Below, one piece after another: positions 1-12,829 of a DNA stretch of 64,000 nucleotides. Position 1 is the stretch's first letter. The number at the start of each line of letters is the position of its first letter. A program made the translations under genes and the position numbers. The notes beneath the pieces were generated by a model, which saw only the letters and a list, made by a program, of their open reading frames with translations, searched no databases and had not been told where the DNA came from. Source of the DNA: Fasciola hepatica (Eukaryota > Platyhelminthes > Trematoda > Plagiorchiida > Fasciolidae); NCBI GenBank assembly GCA_948099385.1, contig CANUEZ040000140.1, forward strand, positions 4,154,001 through 4,218,000, in the 5' to 3' direction.

Positions 1-672
<672 letters not shown>

Positions 673-690
673 ATAGATAGGTAGATAGAT

Positions 691-1540
691 TATAGAACTT
701 CTGACTGACATGCATATACCAAAAAAGAACAGTATTCACAGCAGTTTGGATAATTTTTAAAACTGTCACAAAGCTCAATGAAACTTATATTTGAACTGGA
801 AAATAGAATTCATGGGTAAGATTATGTACGTCATAAGTTCAACGAAAGCTGGGATAATGTGACTGGCTTATCCTCATCATCGGCAAGCAGTGAACATGCA
901 AAGTGGAAACTTATTTGGAGCTGATTGATAGAAGTTTAATCTGGTAACTGCGGTAGTTTTGCCGGGTTTGAATTAACCTGATTTCCGGATGACATACTAA
1001 TGGTCTAATGCCATTTTTGATTTCATAGTATGCGACTCATAGTGTTTCATTATTGCTTTTTGTCGAATGGACACATGCAATCCAGTTCAAAAGGACATTT
1101 TTCTTTGCATATTGCAAATGAAACCGGTCTGAAATTAGGAGGGCTTGGAGGAGCAAAATTAAGAACAAATATTTTCACTGCGGGTTAGCTTTATATGAGT
1201 AAAAAACTGCTGATTTTATGGTACCAACAATGTGAAACCAATAGTTGGCTTCGTGGTAAACACACGCATCAATAAACTGAGATAAAAAAAATATATTATG
1301 TAGTGTATCCAAACCACAGAAAATTCCATATCTTTGCTTGGCTGACCGTACTTTGGACTGCACCATTTGTAACACGTAAGGACAATGCCGTTCTGAGGAG
1401 AGTTGCAAGTGTATGAGCTGCAATAGCACATAAGGAGAAGAAACTCTATGTGCCAAAGCCCCGTCATTGTATCAACAGGCACCAGCACTTACATTAAACT
1501 AACGACAAAAAAAGGCTGCTTCCCATTTGGCAGTTACATG
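691..1540. other. Unassigned sequence, no gene seen
   Basis: Only short chance frames of at most about 93 codons occur here, overlapping in two frames of the minus strand at 1175-1488. None has a recognisable domain. No repeat partner was found in the window. Confidence 0.45.
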
Positions 1541-1705
1541 TTCACGCACAAACCTCAGATCATCCGACCAACCTGCACTCGGACGTACCAGACTCGAGTT
1601 AGTGGTGCACCTCTTACCCGCCACACCCATGGTTCGAACCCGGTCCGTTTCACCTCGAAAGCGTGTGTGTTACCACTGAGCCACCACGCCCTGATCCGTG
1701 CTGGT
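1541..1705 (-). mobile_element. tRNA-derived SINE, copy 1
   Basis: Read on the minus strand this starts with a tRNA-like head. A box-A match (GTGGCTCAGTGG, plus-strand 1673-1684) is followed about 35 bases later by a perfect box B (GGTTCGAACC, 1631-1640), the internal RNA polymerase III promoter of tRNA genes. The head continues into a tail of about 80 bases that recurs at 26730-26800 and, inverted, at 26534-26612, which makes it a dispersed element and not a tRNA gene. No autonomous coding capacity is expected; such elements are moved by LINE machinery. The plus-strand open frame across it (1448-1852) is fortuitous. The ends are set by similarity to the second copy, so they are approximate. 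Confidence 0.8.
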
Positions 1706-1709
1706 CCGA

Positions 1710-4700
1710 AATTAGGTTTCTTCAGATGTCGTCTGTATCTGTTGCTTTCGCATATAGTTCTCTCTATCCTATCCTCGAACAGGCAATTCGATTTTCACGT
1801 GACAGATATGCTAAAGCAGGAAATTGAGAAACCTTATGCCCTAGGACCTTAGGATTTACCTGGTCGAAAATCTAAGAATGGTCTGTTTTTCGTATTACTT
1901 TTGGCATGTAAGGATGCTGATGTGAGACAATAGTGTGTGGACGCAATACGTCTTGTTCACGTGGTTTCGGACAATTAGACTCATGGAATTTTAGGGACTG
2001 TTTCATTCGCCCTTGCTTGTATGCCTGTCAGCCTGTCCAACGAAGAAAATACTGGATATGCAATAAAATGAAGTGTGCCACTTGATGAACTTTGTTCGAT
2101 TAAGAGATAGCTAGTGATTTTATGTTTATAAGTATGGATACGAAAATGTAGATCGAACGGCTAAATTATATTGCAGTTTGTGATAGAAATTCTCTTTTAT
2201 TTCTGCAACTTTTAGCTACTAATCGCAATGTGCGGCTCAACACTGAAATCCTGTAGTACTGCACCACGTTCTCAAAAGTGTCATGAATAACCAGTTTTGC
2301 ATATCGTTTTAGTAACTAGTGATCCACAAACACGGATAGAGTAATGAGCGGTCATATGCGTGATCTGCATGTCATCTGATTCGGCTCTGAACGGTTCCAT
2401 TCACGTCAGCACTACTTGGATATGAGCTGATTAGCTATTTTTATAGGACGATGCACCTTGAATCTGAATCCTGTTCATATTCCTGTGGATGATGCTTTTT
2501 CGGAATAAAACGGTTTCAAATTCCTTCCATGGATTTCAGCGGCTAATCCAGCGCCAATAATTTATGATGGATCATTTACAGTGTCTTTCGAAACTGTAAA
2601 TCGTCGGCAAGTTAGAAACCAGTTTCATTTGTTGGGTCACTAAATTACTCTATTCACTGAAAGTACACTCCAATTGAGTCATATAAATGCCGTATTCATG
2701 CAAATATAGAGTAGACTGTTGACGAAGTGGCGCTTGTGAAGTCCGTTCGTATTCGAAGCATATTCAACCAGTGAAGCTGACTTAAATACATTCGTCGTGA
2801 GAGCGATCTGCTAGAATCATTTGTGCTGATGAACGTCATTTTGTACTTTGGACCGAGGACGCTGATGTTGAATTTATTTGATGTACAGTCGTGTTCTCAG
2901 CTAAAGCCTTGGACATTTACTTTTCTTTTATACAATTCCATATTTAAACCTGATTCACGCGTTGATGAAATCAATCCGTGTGCAATGATGCTTTGCATGA
3001 CATTAAGACAAAGTAGAGTGATAGAACAAAGCAACGATCTGCCAGCAGAATGTAATGCTTTCTTTTCAGGTTATGCATGTCATGATGGCATGTGACCCCG
3101 GGGTCAATATCCAACCTCCATCAATCAATATTGCCCGATTTGTTAATTAAGCAGTAAATGAACGGACAGTGCACAGTCGATAACGGCAACTTAAAGGCGA
3201 TGGTCAGTTTGATATTCCAATCCACCCGAACAATATTCATCAATGACGTTCTTTTTAACAGAACGGGTTACTTTGTATTGCCGAGGATTCACTTTTGTAC
3301 AGATCACATAGCTCATTAACGGAGACCTGAAGTATTAGGGAAAATTAGGTCAGGAAGTCCTGGCAAGAGATCATTCATGATTCATTTTTGCAATAAGTGA
3401 TTAGCCATTGTTTCTGATTACATGACCCCTTGTATCATACTGACGGGAATTTGGCACAGAAGGTTAAGTGCCTAAAAGCACTGGACAAGCAGCTCGATAG
3501 AACGGAGGATTTTGTGACCTTATACGGCTTTGATTCGACGCGTCAATATTCTAATCAACTCTTCCATGTGTGGATATAAATTTGACAAAAGTTTGCTTTT
3601 GCCCAAAGAATCACTGAATTTTCACTTGTACGGAGCTGCTAACTAAAAGCAAAACATGTTCTCATTGGAATTTAATTTTTTTTAAACATAATATCTAAAC
3701 GAATTACTTACTTGCTTTTCTGAACAAGAAAACAAGTCCCCTTATTGAAAGAGACAAAGCTGATCGGTTGATTTCAAAATGAGACGGTTTTCCGTCGTAC
3801 TACACAATGATCGCAATACGTACACTTTTGATATACTTCGCGGAAACAAATCATGGGCTCATAGTACCAGATTGATGCTATCAAAAACACGGTTTGTGCG
3901 TACAGACACCCAGCAAGCTTTATAATGAAGACAGAAAAGAAATAAACTTGAAGAAAAATATAGGAAAGGGTATGGAAACAATTAAAAAACGTTAATTCTC
4001 TGTTGTAAGAGAATAAATAAGAACAAACAAGCATTGTGATTTAACAAAAAGCGGTTTTGTCCCATTTCCTCTCAAGGCTGAAAACATGAATGAACGCAAG
4101 ATGGTGCATTTCTCCGACGAACTGGCTTTCACGTGTCAGAAGCATAAAAACTGCTGCATTCGGTAACCAGGTATTTCTCTAAAATTTGGGTTTTCAGTTA
4201 CACCTTAAAAAGGGGCTGCTTATGTGGTGTTAGAGCGTGCTGCTGAGGAAATACACCTATTCGGATAAAAGGGAAACACATCATTAGCAGTTTAGATTGT
4301 ACGTGATTAACTAGCCTGATGCACGCCAACAAAAGGTAGTGATTTTTCTGGGTAGCTTTGTACATTCTCCTGCATAATATTCACAAAAAATACTCGATTC
4401 CTTTGTAGACAAAACTATGGGAATCTTCTGCGAAGGTGAATTAGTGAATGATAAACGGTTACAATTACCGTACTCCACTACACGTTCATAGGCACCAGTC
4501 GCACGAATACTGAGCAAGTTTCAAATTGTTTCTTATCTCTGGTCCAGTTTATTCCGCATAAATTTGCATCATAATTCATGATTTCAAATAAACTTATGTG
4601 TCTATAGTAGTCTTCGTTATGAAACATCATCCAAAGAGGTTTATCATGTGATTCTATTAGCAGAAGAGCGATTTAAGAAGAAGACGTTATTGCTGATTTA

Positions 4701-7700
4701 GGGATACAAATATTTTTCTGGCTTTGTGAAAAGTAGCTATGAAGTTTTTTACAATATCTATGCAAGTAGTTCATATGGAATTTATTTTTGTAGTTCTACG
4801 AAAGACAAATAGTTTGTAATATATATTTTTATGCATTCAGTGAGGATTTTTGAAGTGATCTGCATAACTTCACGAAAATCTGAGCAGTTTCCAGTTCAAT
4901 TTCGCTCCAAGTAATTACAAACCTATTTATACCAGGAAGAGTTTTCACAAGGTCTGCAAAACTGACACATCTAAAAGACTTCAAATGGATAGGATTTTTG
5001 AGCGAACCTTTCACAACTTTGGCTATCCTTTATAGTTCGTTAGACATCACAGGAAATGTTAAGCTAATCATACCAGTGTAAGAACAACATGCCATTGTAC
5101 TCGTTGCACTTAAAATTGACTAAACGTTCGTCCAAATAAATGAAAATTTAGTTCTGCCTCAAGATAACAATAAACGACGACCTGGTATTACAATCTAAAA
5201 CCACCAGAGGACGAAGATTCCATGGTCATTCGATCTCATTACTTTTAAAACTACTCTAATGCTTCACGTCTTGCTGACTTATTTGCCTGAAGCATTGGAG
5301 GCATTTTCGCGCGCAGAATGGAACTACACTTGGCTCTGTTGTTCATTACATGGATAAATTTAGCGCGAAATGGCAGAGTGGGGATCCATGGGCCAAGAAA
5401 CTCGGTATCATTTATGACCCGTTGTTACTTTCATTGTATTATTTAGGTGAGCTGAACGAATCAATCTAAATGAGGGTAAGCTATTGGAAAGTAAGGCTGT
5501 TAGGGTGTCACGAAGATACGGTGATCAGTTCGAAACAAATCACCCCATGGACTGTGCTCAGAAGCCCCTAAGGCAGTCAGTCTCCCAAACCCGGACTTTG
5601 TCACAGATGTATGTAGAACATCATATTGTGACATTCCTTTACTAACTAATAACCTATTTGAGAGGACCAGACTTTATTTTTACTGTGTGAGGATAAATGC
5701 AGTTTTACCGTACTGCCTGTACCTGTGTGCACTCTTATTCATGGAGGGCTTTAAAGCACTTGACAGTTTAAAGCGTAGAAAATCTTATTTGAAAAAAATG
5801 AGTTGAAAGTATTTGGCCCAATACGGATGTGAACCTTACTTATGGATGAAAACATCCTGTAGAGCACTAAATATCCATCCACCAAAGACCATCACACAAC
5901 CTCCGAATCGCCCTAGTATGAGGATTGCCAATTCCCGGCCGGTTGTGACCATTGATAAATTGTACTGAATGTCCGCTTTCACGATCGGAAAGAAATACTT
6001 TATCCATATCACCTTTGGTAGGATTTTTACTTAAAATTTTATGTTAGTAGCTTTTTTGCGTAGACTAACGTACTTGTTTCAGTCAAAAATGATTTACACC
6101 CGGCAACTCATCAGATCGAGAGGATAAAAAAACGACTACATGTCAAAGTTACGAACAAATCGGGCTGATACTCGGTTCCGGTTTAGAAGTCAGAGGTGTG
6201 GGAGTCAGAGAGTTACAGTTGGATAGACCATTAGGTAAAGGATGAGTTCTGTCTGCAAGGATACTGTTATCGTACTTAAACATGCAGCCAGGTTTAATTT
6301 ACACCATTTAGTAGATAGTTCTGTTAGGGGAATGAGAGATACCCGACGGATAACAGACAAATCTTGACGGAGAACTTTATTGTATTTTTCAGTACACCGG
6401 CAAAAACAGGGGCACAGAAGAGGAGAACAGAAACTACACATTGACAGAAAAAAGAAAAATAACACCCTGCTAACACTGAAATTCATAGTTTTCCGAATGG
6501 GTAAGATAACCAGCGCCGTTTCTTCACACAATTTGAAATGTGAATTGACTTCTTCAGATATGAGTCGATCTTAATTCCTGAGTATGTGACAGAACCCACT
6601 CTAGCTAATGGAGCTATGAGAATGACAAATATGTTACGAGTGTTAGCTGATCAAGAAAGGATGAAATTGCCCTCAAAGCTTTCGAACAAATTTAAAGCTG
6701 AATGAAGTCCATCAGAAAAATAATGAATACCTTACAGGTTGCTGGATAAGTTATTGTGGTCCTGGGGTTACAGAATTAGCTTGACTAAGAGCCACGTCAC
6801 CGGCAGATTTAGATGAATGGGCCGGATACCAGGAAATTTGGACACCGTATGCCGTGGACAAACTTGATAAAATGATGCAACTTGTCTAACGCTTTTTGGT
6901 CAAGTGCTCCCGTGAACTATATCCAGTCACCATCACTGTAATGCGTTCTTTCCAAGACGGTGGCCTTCAAGTCCAATGCTAGCCAGCAGATGTAACATAT
7001 AAATGTTCTTGTGGTGCAGTTCGTTATGGTTTTGCATACTGGAGGCTCAAATTATATGTGTGCATTGTACCTTTAACCAAACAGAAAAACCCTAACCATG
7101 ACGCACAGCTTCAATAAGTAGTTGATTTAGGTCGCAAGTTATCTTTTCAAACAAAAAATACATGAATAAGGCGCCAGAAAGCCGAACCGACTGTGTACGT
7201 TTCTAACCGCCTAATGGTACCCAAACCGTTCGAAACTGGTACGTTATCGGTACCTATATGCTTATCTATTTGGCTTATAAAAATTTACTGAAAAACTCTT
7301 GAGAACTGCTATACAATGGAGGATAATTAGATCGAGTTTAGTATTCCTGATACTGCGAATTTCACACGAAGGTTTATTAAAGTCACTATTACTAAAAAAT
7401 TGTGTTCAGCCATTCCCAGGAATGATAGGCGATTGCTTTTTTTAATGAATGAATTGTGAAGGTATATATCTGTCAATATGTTACGGTTTTATCCGCCAGT
7501 GATCGCAATGTTAGTCAGTGTACGAAAATAGGATGAGGCAAGCCGTAATAACTCACAGTGTTGGTCCGTTGCTGTTCCAGGTCGATATGTCGTCTCTTCG
7601 GCTGTGTTTTAGCCCAATCCAGTTCCGGAGAAATCTACCTAGTGAATACATTCGCTATTTGTCGTTCCGTGTGCCGAACTTTTCGAGCATGGGTACCGGG

Positions 7701-8140
7701 CATTACGCACTTTAGCTACAACATACAGGAGGTAAAGGACACATTTCGGTTTCATAAAAATGAACAATCATTTATTGCGACGTTTTTACAGGTACTTCGG
7801 CTACACAACAACATACAACCAAGGCCAGGTAGATAATCAGGTTGCTATATTTTCAATTCATAAAAAGAAAGGAAACCTACGCCTGACCTATGTGTTGCAA
7901 ACTTTTGGACGAGAATTAAATCATGCTTGGATTTCCACACTGTAAAATCTAAACTCCTCAGAGTCTGTCACATCCTTAACTACTAAAATTAACGAGTTAT
8001 GAAATGAATCCCCAATCAGATACCTACTGGCCGACAGCATCTTCCCTCGTTGAACGGTATACCAGTGCGTTTTGCCGTTTGTCACGACCATATCGATTGT
8101 CTCCGGCATATCCGCTGTTCAATAATGGATCACCGATGTA
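1710..8140. other. Unassigned AT-rich sequence
   Basis: This 6.4-kb stretch holds only chance-length open frames (longest about 108 codons, minus strand 6205-6531), none with a domain I recognise. A weak box-B-like motif lies at 5824-5835 on the minus strand without a good box A. No second copy of any part was noticed in the window. It may contain old transposon remnants too decayed to see by eye. Confidence 0.4.
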
Positions 8141-8142
8141 GA

Positions 8143-8161
8143 CCCCTCCCCCCTCCCCCCC
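8143..8161. repeat. C-rich tract
   Basis: A 19-base run of C broken by single T residues. It is a low-complexity tract with no evident function, and length errors are likely here. Confidence 0.85.
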
Positions 8162-10310
8162 ATTGAACCTTCAAGTTATAAACCGCACCTAAGTCACCTG
8201 GTGATTTCACTGTCTATCCTTTAGTTCTTTTCTTCGGTGTTCATCCCATCAGACAAAAATGCTACCGATATAACTCATTCAATTTTGAGAGTTTGGACTC
8301 AGCTAGCAAATTTTTTTATTCCCACTGGAGAAATGCAACTCGAAATAACAGAAACTCAGGTACACTAATAACTTATTTAACGCCAAGACATAGATATATC
8401 GAGATTGGTAGTTTGGATGCAATTATTGTAAATTTGTGGATTTACTACCCTTCTGTTTGTAATAGAATACTGAAAAAATCGTTGATTTGTGTTGCTCGTG
8501 AAAAGCCGCAAGTTCCTCCACTAGAAAGAAAGATTAGGTGCTAAACCACGTAGATTGTTTTGTAACATCATAATTAGAGTAAAAATGTAAAAGATCCCCT
8601 CATTTAGGCCTTTACTTCATTGAGGAATAAATGATGCGTGGATCCACTGGAACATACGTAGAACCAATCAGGTGACTTGAGTGTTATTACTAGAAGAAGA
8701 AATTGAAAACCACTTTAAATATGTTCATGATGTTTCCAATGTTCGCCGCACTGTCACTTTGTGATGGACTGTTCAATGGTTCTGCCTTCTTGAGATAATC
8801 AGCGGGGCGTGGGGAAAGGACAAGTTCCAGGGTCCGATATTCAGCTTGAATCACGTTCTATATCGTGCAACATAATCATTATACCGTATGAATATCGCTA
8901 TTGCAATTGAAATCACGTCCACGAGATAAGTATAATGTACAAGAAGAAAGAGCTATCAATTTTTGTCAGAGGAAGGTATAATTTTTACGAATCTGTGCGA
9001 AGTATCACGGAGACAAACTTTGTTAAATGTCTAAAAAAGGATACGACATTTTAATAAAGCTGTACCTTATTCCTGAACGCTTGGCTTTTGACGTCATTTT
9101 GAGCATTTTGTTATTGTTGATAAAACCTATAAAATACAGAATTTTCCTTGAAGAACTTTTTAGTTTATTCAGTTAGCCGTTGAAATGAAGGTCAAACAAC
9201 AAAAAAACACTTCTCACAAAACTAATGGACGAATTTCCCCTGAAAGTTTAGTTGTACCTGTAATAAGGTAGTAGATTTATACTCCAAAGGCTGATGGCAA
9301 GAAATTAGTTTAGATTCATTTTGTTTCCCTCAGATGAACAACAAAGAATCGATTATTACTTTCATGGTAGTATTATCTTGCTCATTAGCGTACTGCAACG
9401 ATAACCAAAACGTCAATGTCGCAGTGTTTCTGAATGCCTTGAAGAAATTCCTTTGACGTTTTTGAGAAATGTTTCTTTTTATCAACTTCGTATGAAGTTG
9501 ATTGTTGCAATTTATTAGAGTATATTTTAGCTGGGCTCAACCTATTCCTATCCGACTGACTGTCTGTTGGATAGACAACATGAGCAAAGTTGTCATCCGT
9601 TTGTATTTCCAATATTATTATTTGAACACACCCGTAGTCCTGTTTGTTCTGTTTTTACCAATCCTTTTTAAGACATGAGATGGCAAATAATATTGAAACA
9701 GATAATTCGGTTTTGAAACTGTAGGTGATAAAATTTGTCAATTGATGAACATTTTTGTGCAAACTATAGTTCTAAAACGTTAGTCGACAAAACCGAAGAC
9801 AATTTCAGTAGCACAATTTTGACTTACATATTCTTAGCAAAACTCGAGTGTGGATCACTACGCAGCACCATCGACAGCGTACATATGTATTCCAGAAACA
9901 CGGGAAACACATTCGTAATTTGTGACTCAGCTAGAGCTATTCTCGAATTACTGCACATATTCAGCAAAGCTCATGCATTGGCAATATTTGAAGCGGAGAT
10001 AGAGACGGAAAATTATCCCTTTCGCCGACGTGAGACTGATATGAAAAGATGACAGTAGTCTACATAGCAGGGCGTTTCGGAAAAGAACTCGAGTCGAGCA
10101 AAACACCAAATTTCCAAGTATTGTCTCTCCACGGCATAGAAGATTCCCAGTGAGCTGTCTGATCTACAGAGATGGAAACATCGGTTTTTTAGATAGGACC
10201 GCCCAAGAATGCGAAAGAAAACATGACACGTTATTAAAAATGGTTATCCAAAGCCAATATTTAGACACGCATGAAGGAGGGGTGAACGGTGGAGGGCTAG
10301 AGACATGGAG
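8162..10310. other. Unassigned sequence with one 105-codon open frame
   Basis: The longest frame is on the plus strand at 9735-10052 (105 codons) and resembles no family I know. Its composition and flanks give no support for an exon. The last 50 bases before copy A (near 10270-10310) are G-rich on the plus strand. Nothing else was seen. Confidence 0.35.
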
Positions 10311-10311
10311 A

Positions 10312-11573
10312 GAGGGTGCAAACAACTAAGAAGAAGGGTTTCTAACTAACGGTCCCGCTCAAGTGTAACAAAACCCTGGAGATACTAGAACCAATTTTAT
10401 CAAAGTCCCGTAAGAATTCCATTGCAACTGAAAATGTCCGAATCTTGACAAATACCAAGCATTTCTTTGTTCAACAGTTCAACCATTTTTTATTTTATAT
10501 CATTCTACGTGCTCTTGTAGTGTACAGCATACTGGACACAAAACGAGACGCCTGTCTAAACCGATCATTAGATCACATCATGGCTTTTTTAGGAAAAAGA
10601 ACATTTCGAACTATCTATAGCGCAATTCCACAAAATCTGGTGAATAGTGGATGTCAGATCGATACGGTTACAGCTTTCAAACCAGTCCTGACAAGTCCAA
10701 AAGTTCACGAGAAAGGATTAGGTGAGCGGTTCTTGATGACATCAGAAGCCATAGCAGTTCGACTATTGAAGCTAGAATTGCTCAAGCAACGCAAGCTCGT
10801 GCAACAGTTGTTGTTGGCGTGGCCGTAACGAGTCATTCGCCTACGGTTCCCCTGTACCACTTCTCCACAATCTCCACTTTTTCAAACTTCCATTTTTCAC
10901 ACCCATCTTTTCACACCATATGATTACACGTTCCACACCTACTGTCGCTCACATAACGGACAACGTTCATCAAATTGAGGCATTTTGTCAAAATACCAGA
11001 CTTGTTGCACACTTACTCACTCACTGCTATTTATGACTGTACAAATTCTTCCATTCACCCAGTACTCTATACGCAAGAAATTCCTTCATATTACAAGGTT
11101 TGCATAATTATGAATACTAATCGACACTGGCTTGAAACCAAGCATGGTGCCAACGCAGCAATATTAGTTACAAAAATAGAAGGAGCAAACAGAACACAAC
11201 AAAGAAAGACCAATAACAATAAATACAAAGCTGTGGTTTATTTTTTCTTTTCCACAGTAAAGGTTTTTACGACTTTTTTAAATCTTGTTTGTTCGAATGA
11301 CATATTTTACTCTCGGGACATGAGAATTTCACAGATAAACCGCAATGAATTCGCGTTACTAACTTCTCTTCCTAGTCAGTTTCCCCAAAGTGTCTAACCA
11401 ACGACAATCCTCGTTTCTTGAGTCTTGAAAAGGGAAGCAGGACGCATCGATCGAAGCCAGTGCTGATACTGTGTTTTTATTACGTCCGCGGAAAGTCAAG
11501 GCCAGACTGCCGTGAATCATCTTCCAGCCTTGCCCAGCATGTGCGAATAGTGCACGAAAGAGTAGCAAGTGTT
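10312..11573 (-). repeat. High-identity repeat, copy A
   Basis: This block matches copy C (16552-17700, opposite strand) and, over its last 590 bases, copy B (14556-15143, same strand). Over 10975-11397 A and C differ at about one base by my reading; over the RTE tail (11398-11573) there are about eight differences in 195 bases. A and B agree through the 3' terminus at 10312/14556, while C departs from both beyond about 17640. An open frame of 140 codons on the plus strand (10975-11397) is shared with C but is antisense to the element and is best explained by the near identity of the DNA. Confidence 0.9.
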
Positions 11574-12300
11574 CGCAATATATGACCGAGCCACAGGAGG
11601 CTGTGAAGAGCCATCACGTAGTTGGGACGGCGACTACCCATGTTCATCGCATGTCTGCGTCCGTCGTCATTACTCACTCGATATTCCTATCAGAAGCAAA
11701 CAGGTCTTCGGAGCTATCGAATCTCTAACACAGAAAGACCCCGAGTGTACTCAACTCCGAGTTATTAGGTCTCACATTCCTACAGTTAATCACTACAAAC
11801 TGCGGTGAAGTACATCTGTCCTGTTAGAGAGAGCCGGATATTGTGGAAACATCACGGATGCTGCGGGTTTGGAAACGGTGGTCTTCCTCTTGCTCTTCGT
11901 GATCTAGTCTCCTCCTCAATCCTGTCTACAGCCGTTAGCAAGCTTTCACGGTGCCTAAAGTTCTCAACTAATTCAAGCTAATCACCACCATGTTTGAGCC
12001 TCAACCTTAGATTCGGCCAGTCTTGCTACATTAATTTTCACTTAGAAGGTGCAACGTTCAGGCCATATCTGGTCACCACCTTTGCCAAGAAGTTCAGAAA
12101 GTATTCCGTTGAGTGTGCATTGTCACTCAGCAAGACGATATCATTAGCAAATTCCAAGTCGAAGACTCTCTACTATGGGAGGAATTCTACTCCACCGGTT
12201 GGAAGTTCGGACGAAGCTTTCCGTAGAACATCTTCAATGGCAAAGTTGAAGAGAAATGAAATTGTAAGGCAAATTTAGAATACTTTACGGGTTACGAAGA
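11359..12300 (-). pseudogene. RTE-type reverse transcriptase, decayed 3' half
   Basis: Three frames of the minus strand together give the end of an RTE-like reverse transcriptase. Near 12250 is FLFNFAIEDVLRKA (palm, after the missing RQG motif). Near 12122-12166 is FEFANDIVLLSD in the order LEFANDIVLL, where the catalytic Tyr/Phe-Ala-Asp-Asp box has Asn in place of the second Asp. Then follow APSK and QDW, typical of the strand after the palm. In another frame (11480-11677) come RVSND and LLWLGHILR, and in a third (11359-11568) GQGWKM and CRWLDTLGKL, the conserved tail of these elements. Stops interrupt the palm region repeatedly, so no active enzyme is made. The missing Asp would itself abolish catalysis. 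The element encoded DNA synthesis for its own target-primed insertion. Confidence 0.75.
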
Positions 12301-12430
12301 ATAAGGCGAAAGTTGACTTTCCTAGGTGTAGAAATACAGTTCTTTACAGGTCGACATATACTTCTCTGGTACGTCATTTTCAATAATCAGTTTTATAATG
12401 CAGTCCTGTCGACCTATTTAAAGGCCGCAC
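12301..12430. other. Short unassigned gap before a microsatellite
   Basis: This lies upstream of the visible reverse transcriptase of copy A on the minus strand. I could not extend the reading frame into it. Confidence 0.4.
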
Positions 12431-12432
<2 letters not shown>

Positions 12433-12475
<43 letters not shown>

Positions 12476-12480
12476 TATAT
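12433..12480. repeat. (TA)n microsatellite, about 48 bp
   Basis: Alternating T and A, interrupted by one C near 12470. It sits between the RTE remnant A and the Penelope-like remnant. Confidence 0.97.
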
Positions 12481-12829
12481 CGTTGAATATAGAAAGAGAC
12501 ATTGCAAGGGAACTTCCTTTCACATGTTGTCACTTGTATAGTGCAGGTGAAATGAAGAACAACATTTGATACGAAATCAAGCCAAATTAATAACTAAAGC
12601 ATTTCAGGAGACTAGCAGCCGTGTATGTATGCGTTCTTCTGTGATCAGCTGGGCCCCAGTAGATTATTCGTGAAAATCATTTGCTTTCGAAGGCAGAGCC
12701 AGTTTGGTGTAAGTGATCGGTAGTGTCTTTATTATCTTTAGTCGAAGTCCGTTGCCATGATGTCACAAGATCAAGAAGGTTTTCGCCGATTCTGTTATGT
12801 CAGTTGTTTCAAACAAGAGACTAGCGACG

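Larger units (their letters stand above)
10312..12300 (-). mobile_element. RTE-like non-LTR retrotransposon remnant (copy A), 5' truncated
   Basis: Read on the minus strand this runs from the middle of a reverse transcriptase (about 12300) through the C-terminal tail (ending near 11370) into about 1.06 kb of non-coding 3' sequence that ends at 10312 in a GTTTGCACCCTC-type terminus. The 3' block (10312-11573) recurs as copy B (14556-15143) and, inverted, as copy C (16552-17700). The 5' end is missing: the fingers of the reverse transcriptase and the endonuclease are not seen. The 3' end is well defined because A and B stop homology at the same point. The RTE assignment rests on the tail and palm motifs described in the pseudogene entry. 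Confidence 0.75.

Noticed and set aside
1448..1852. 134-codon plus-strand frame
   Set aside because: It runs antisense through the tRNA-derived SINE and has no domain.
5820..5840. Box-B-like GGTTCACATCC on the minus strand
   Set aside because: One mismatch in box B and no acceptable box A at tRNA spacing.
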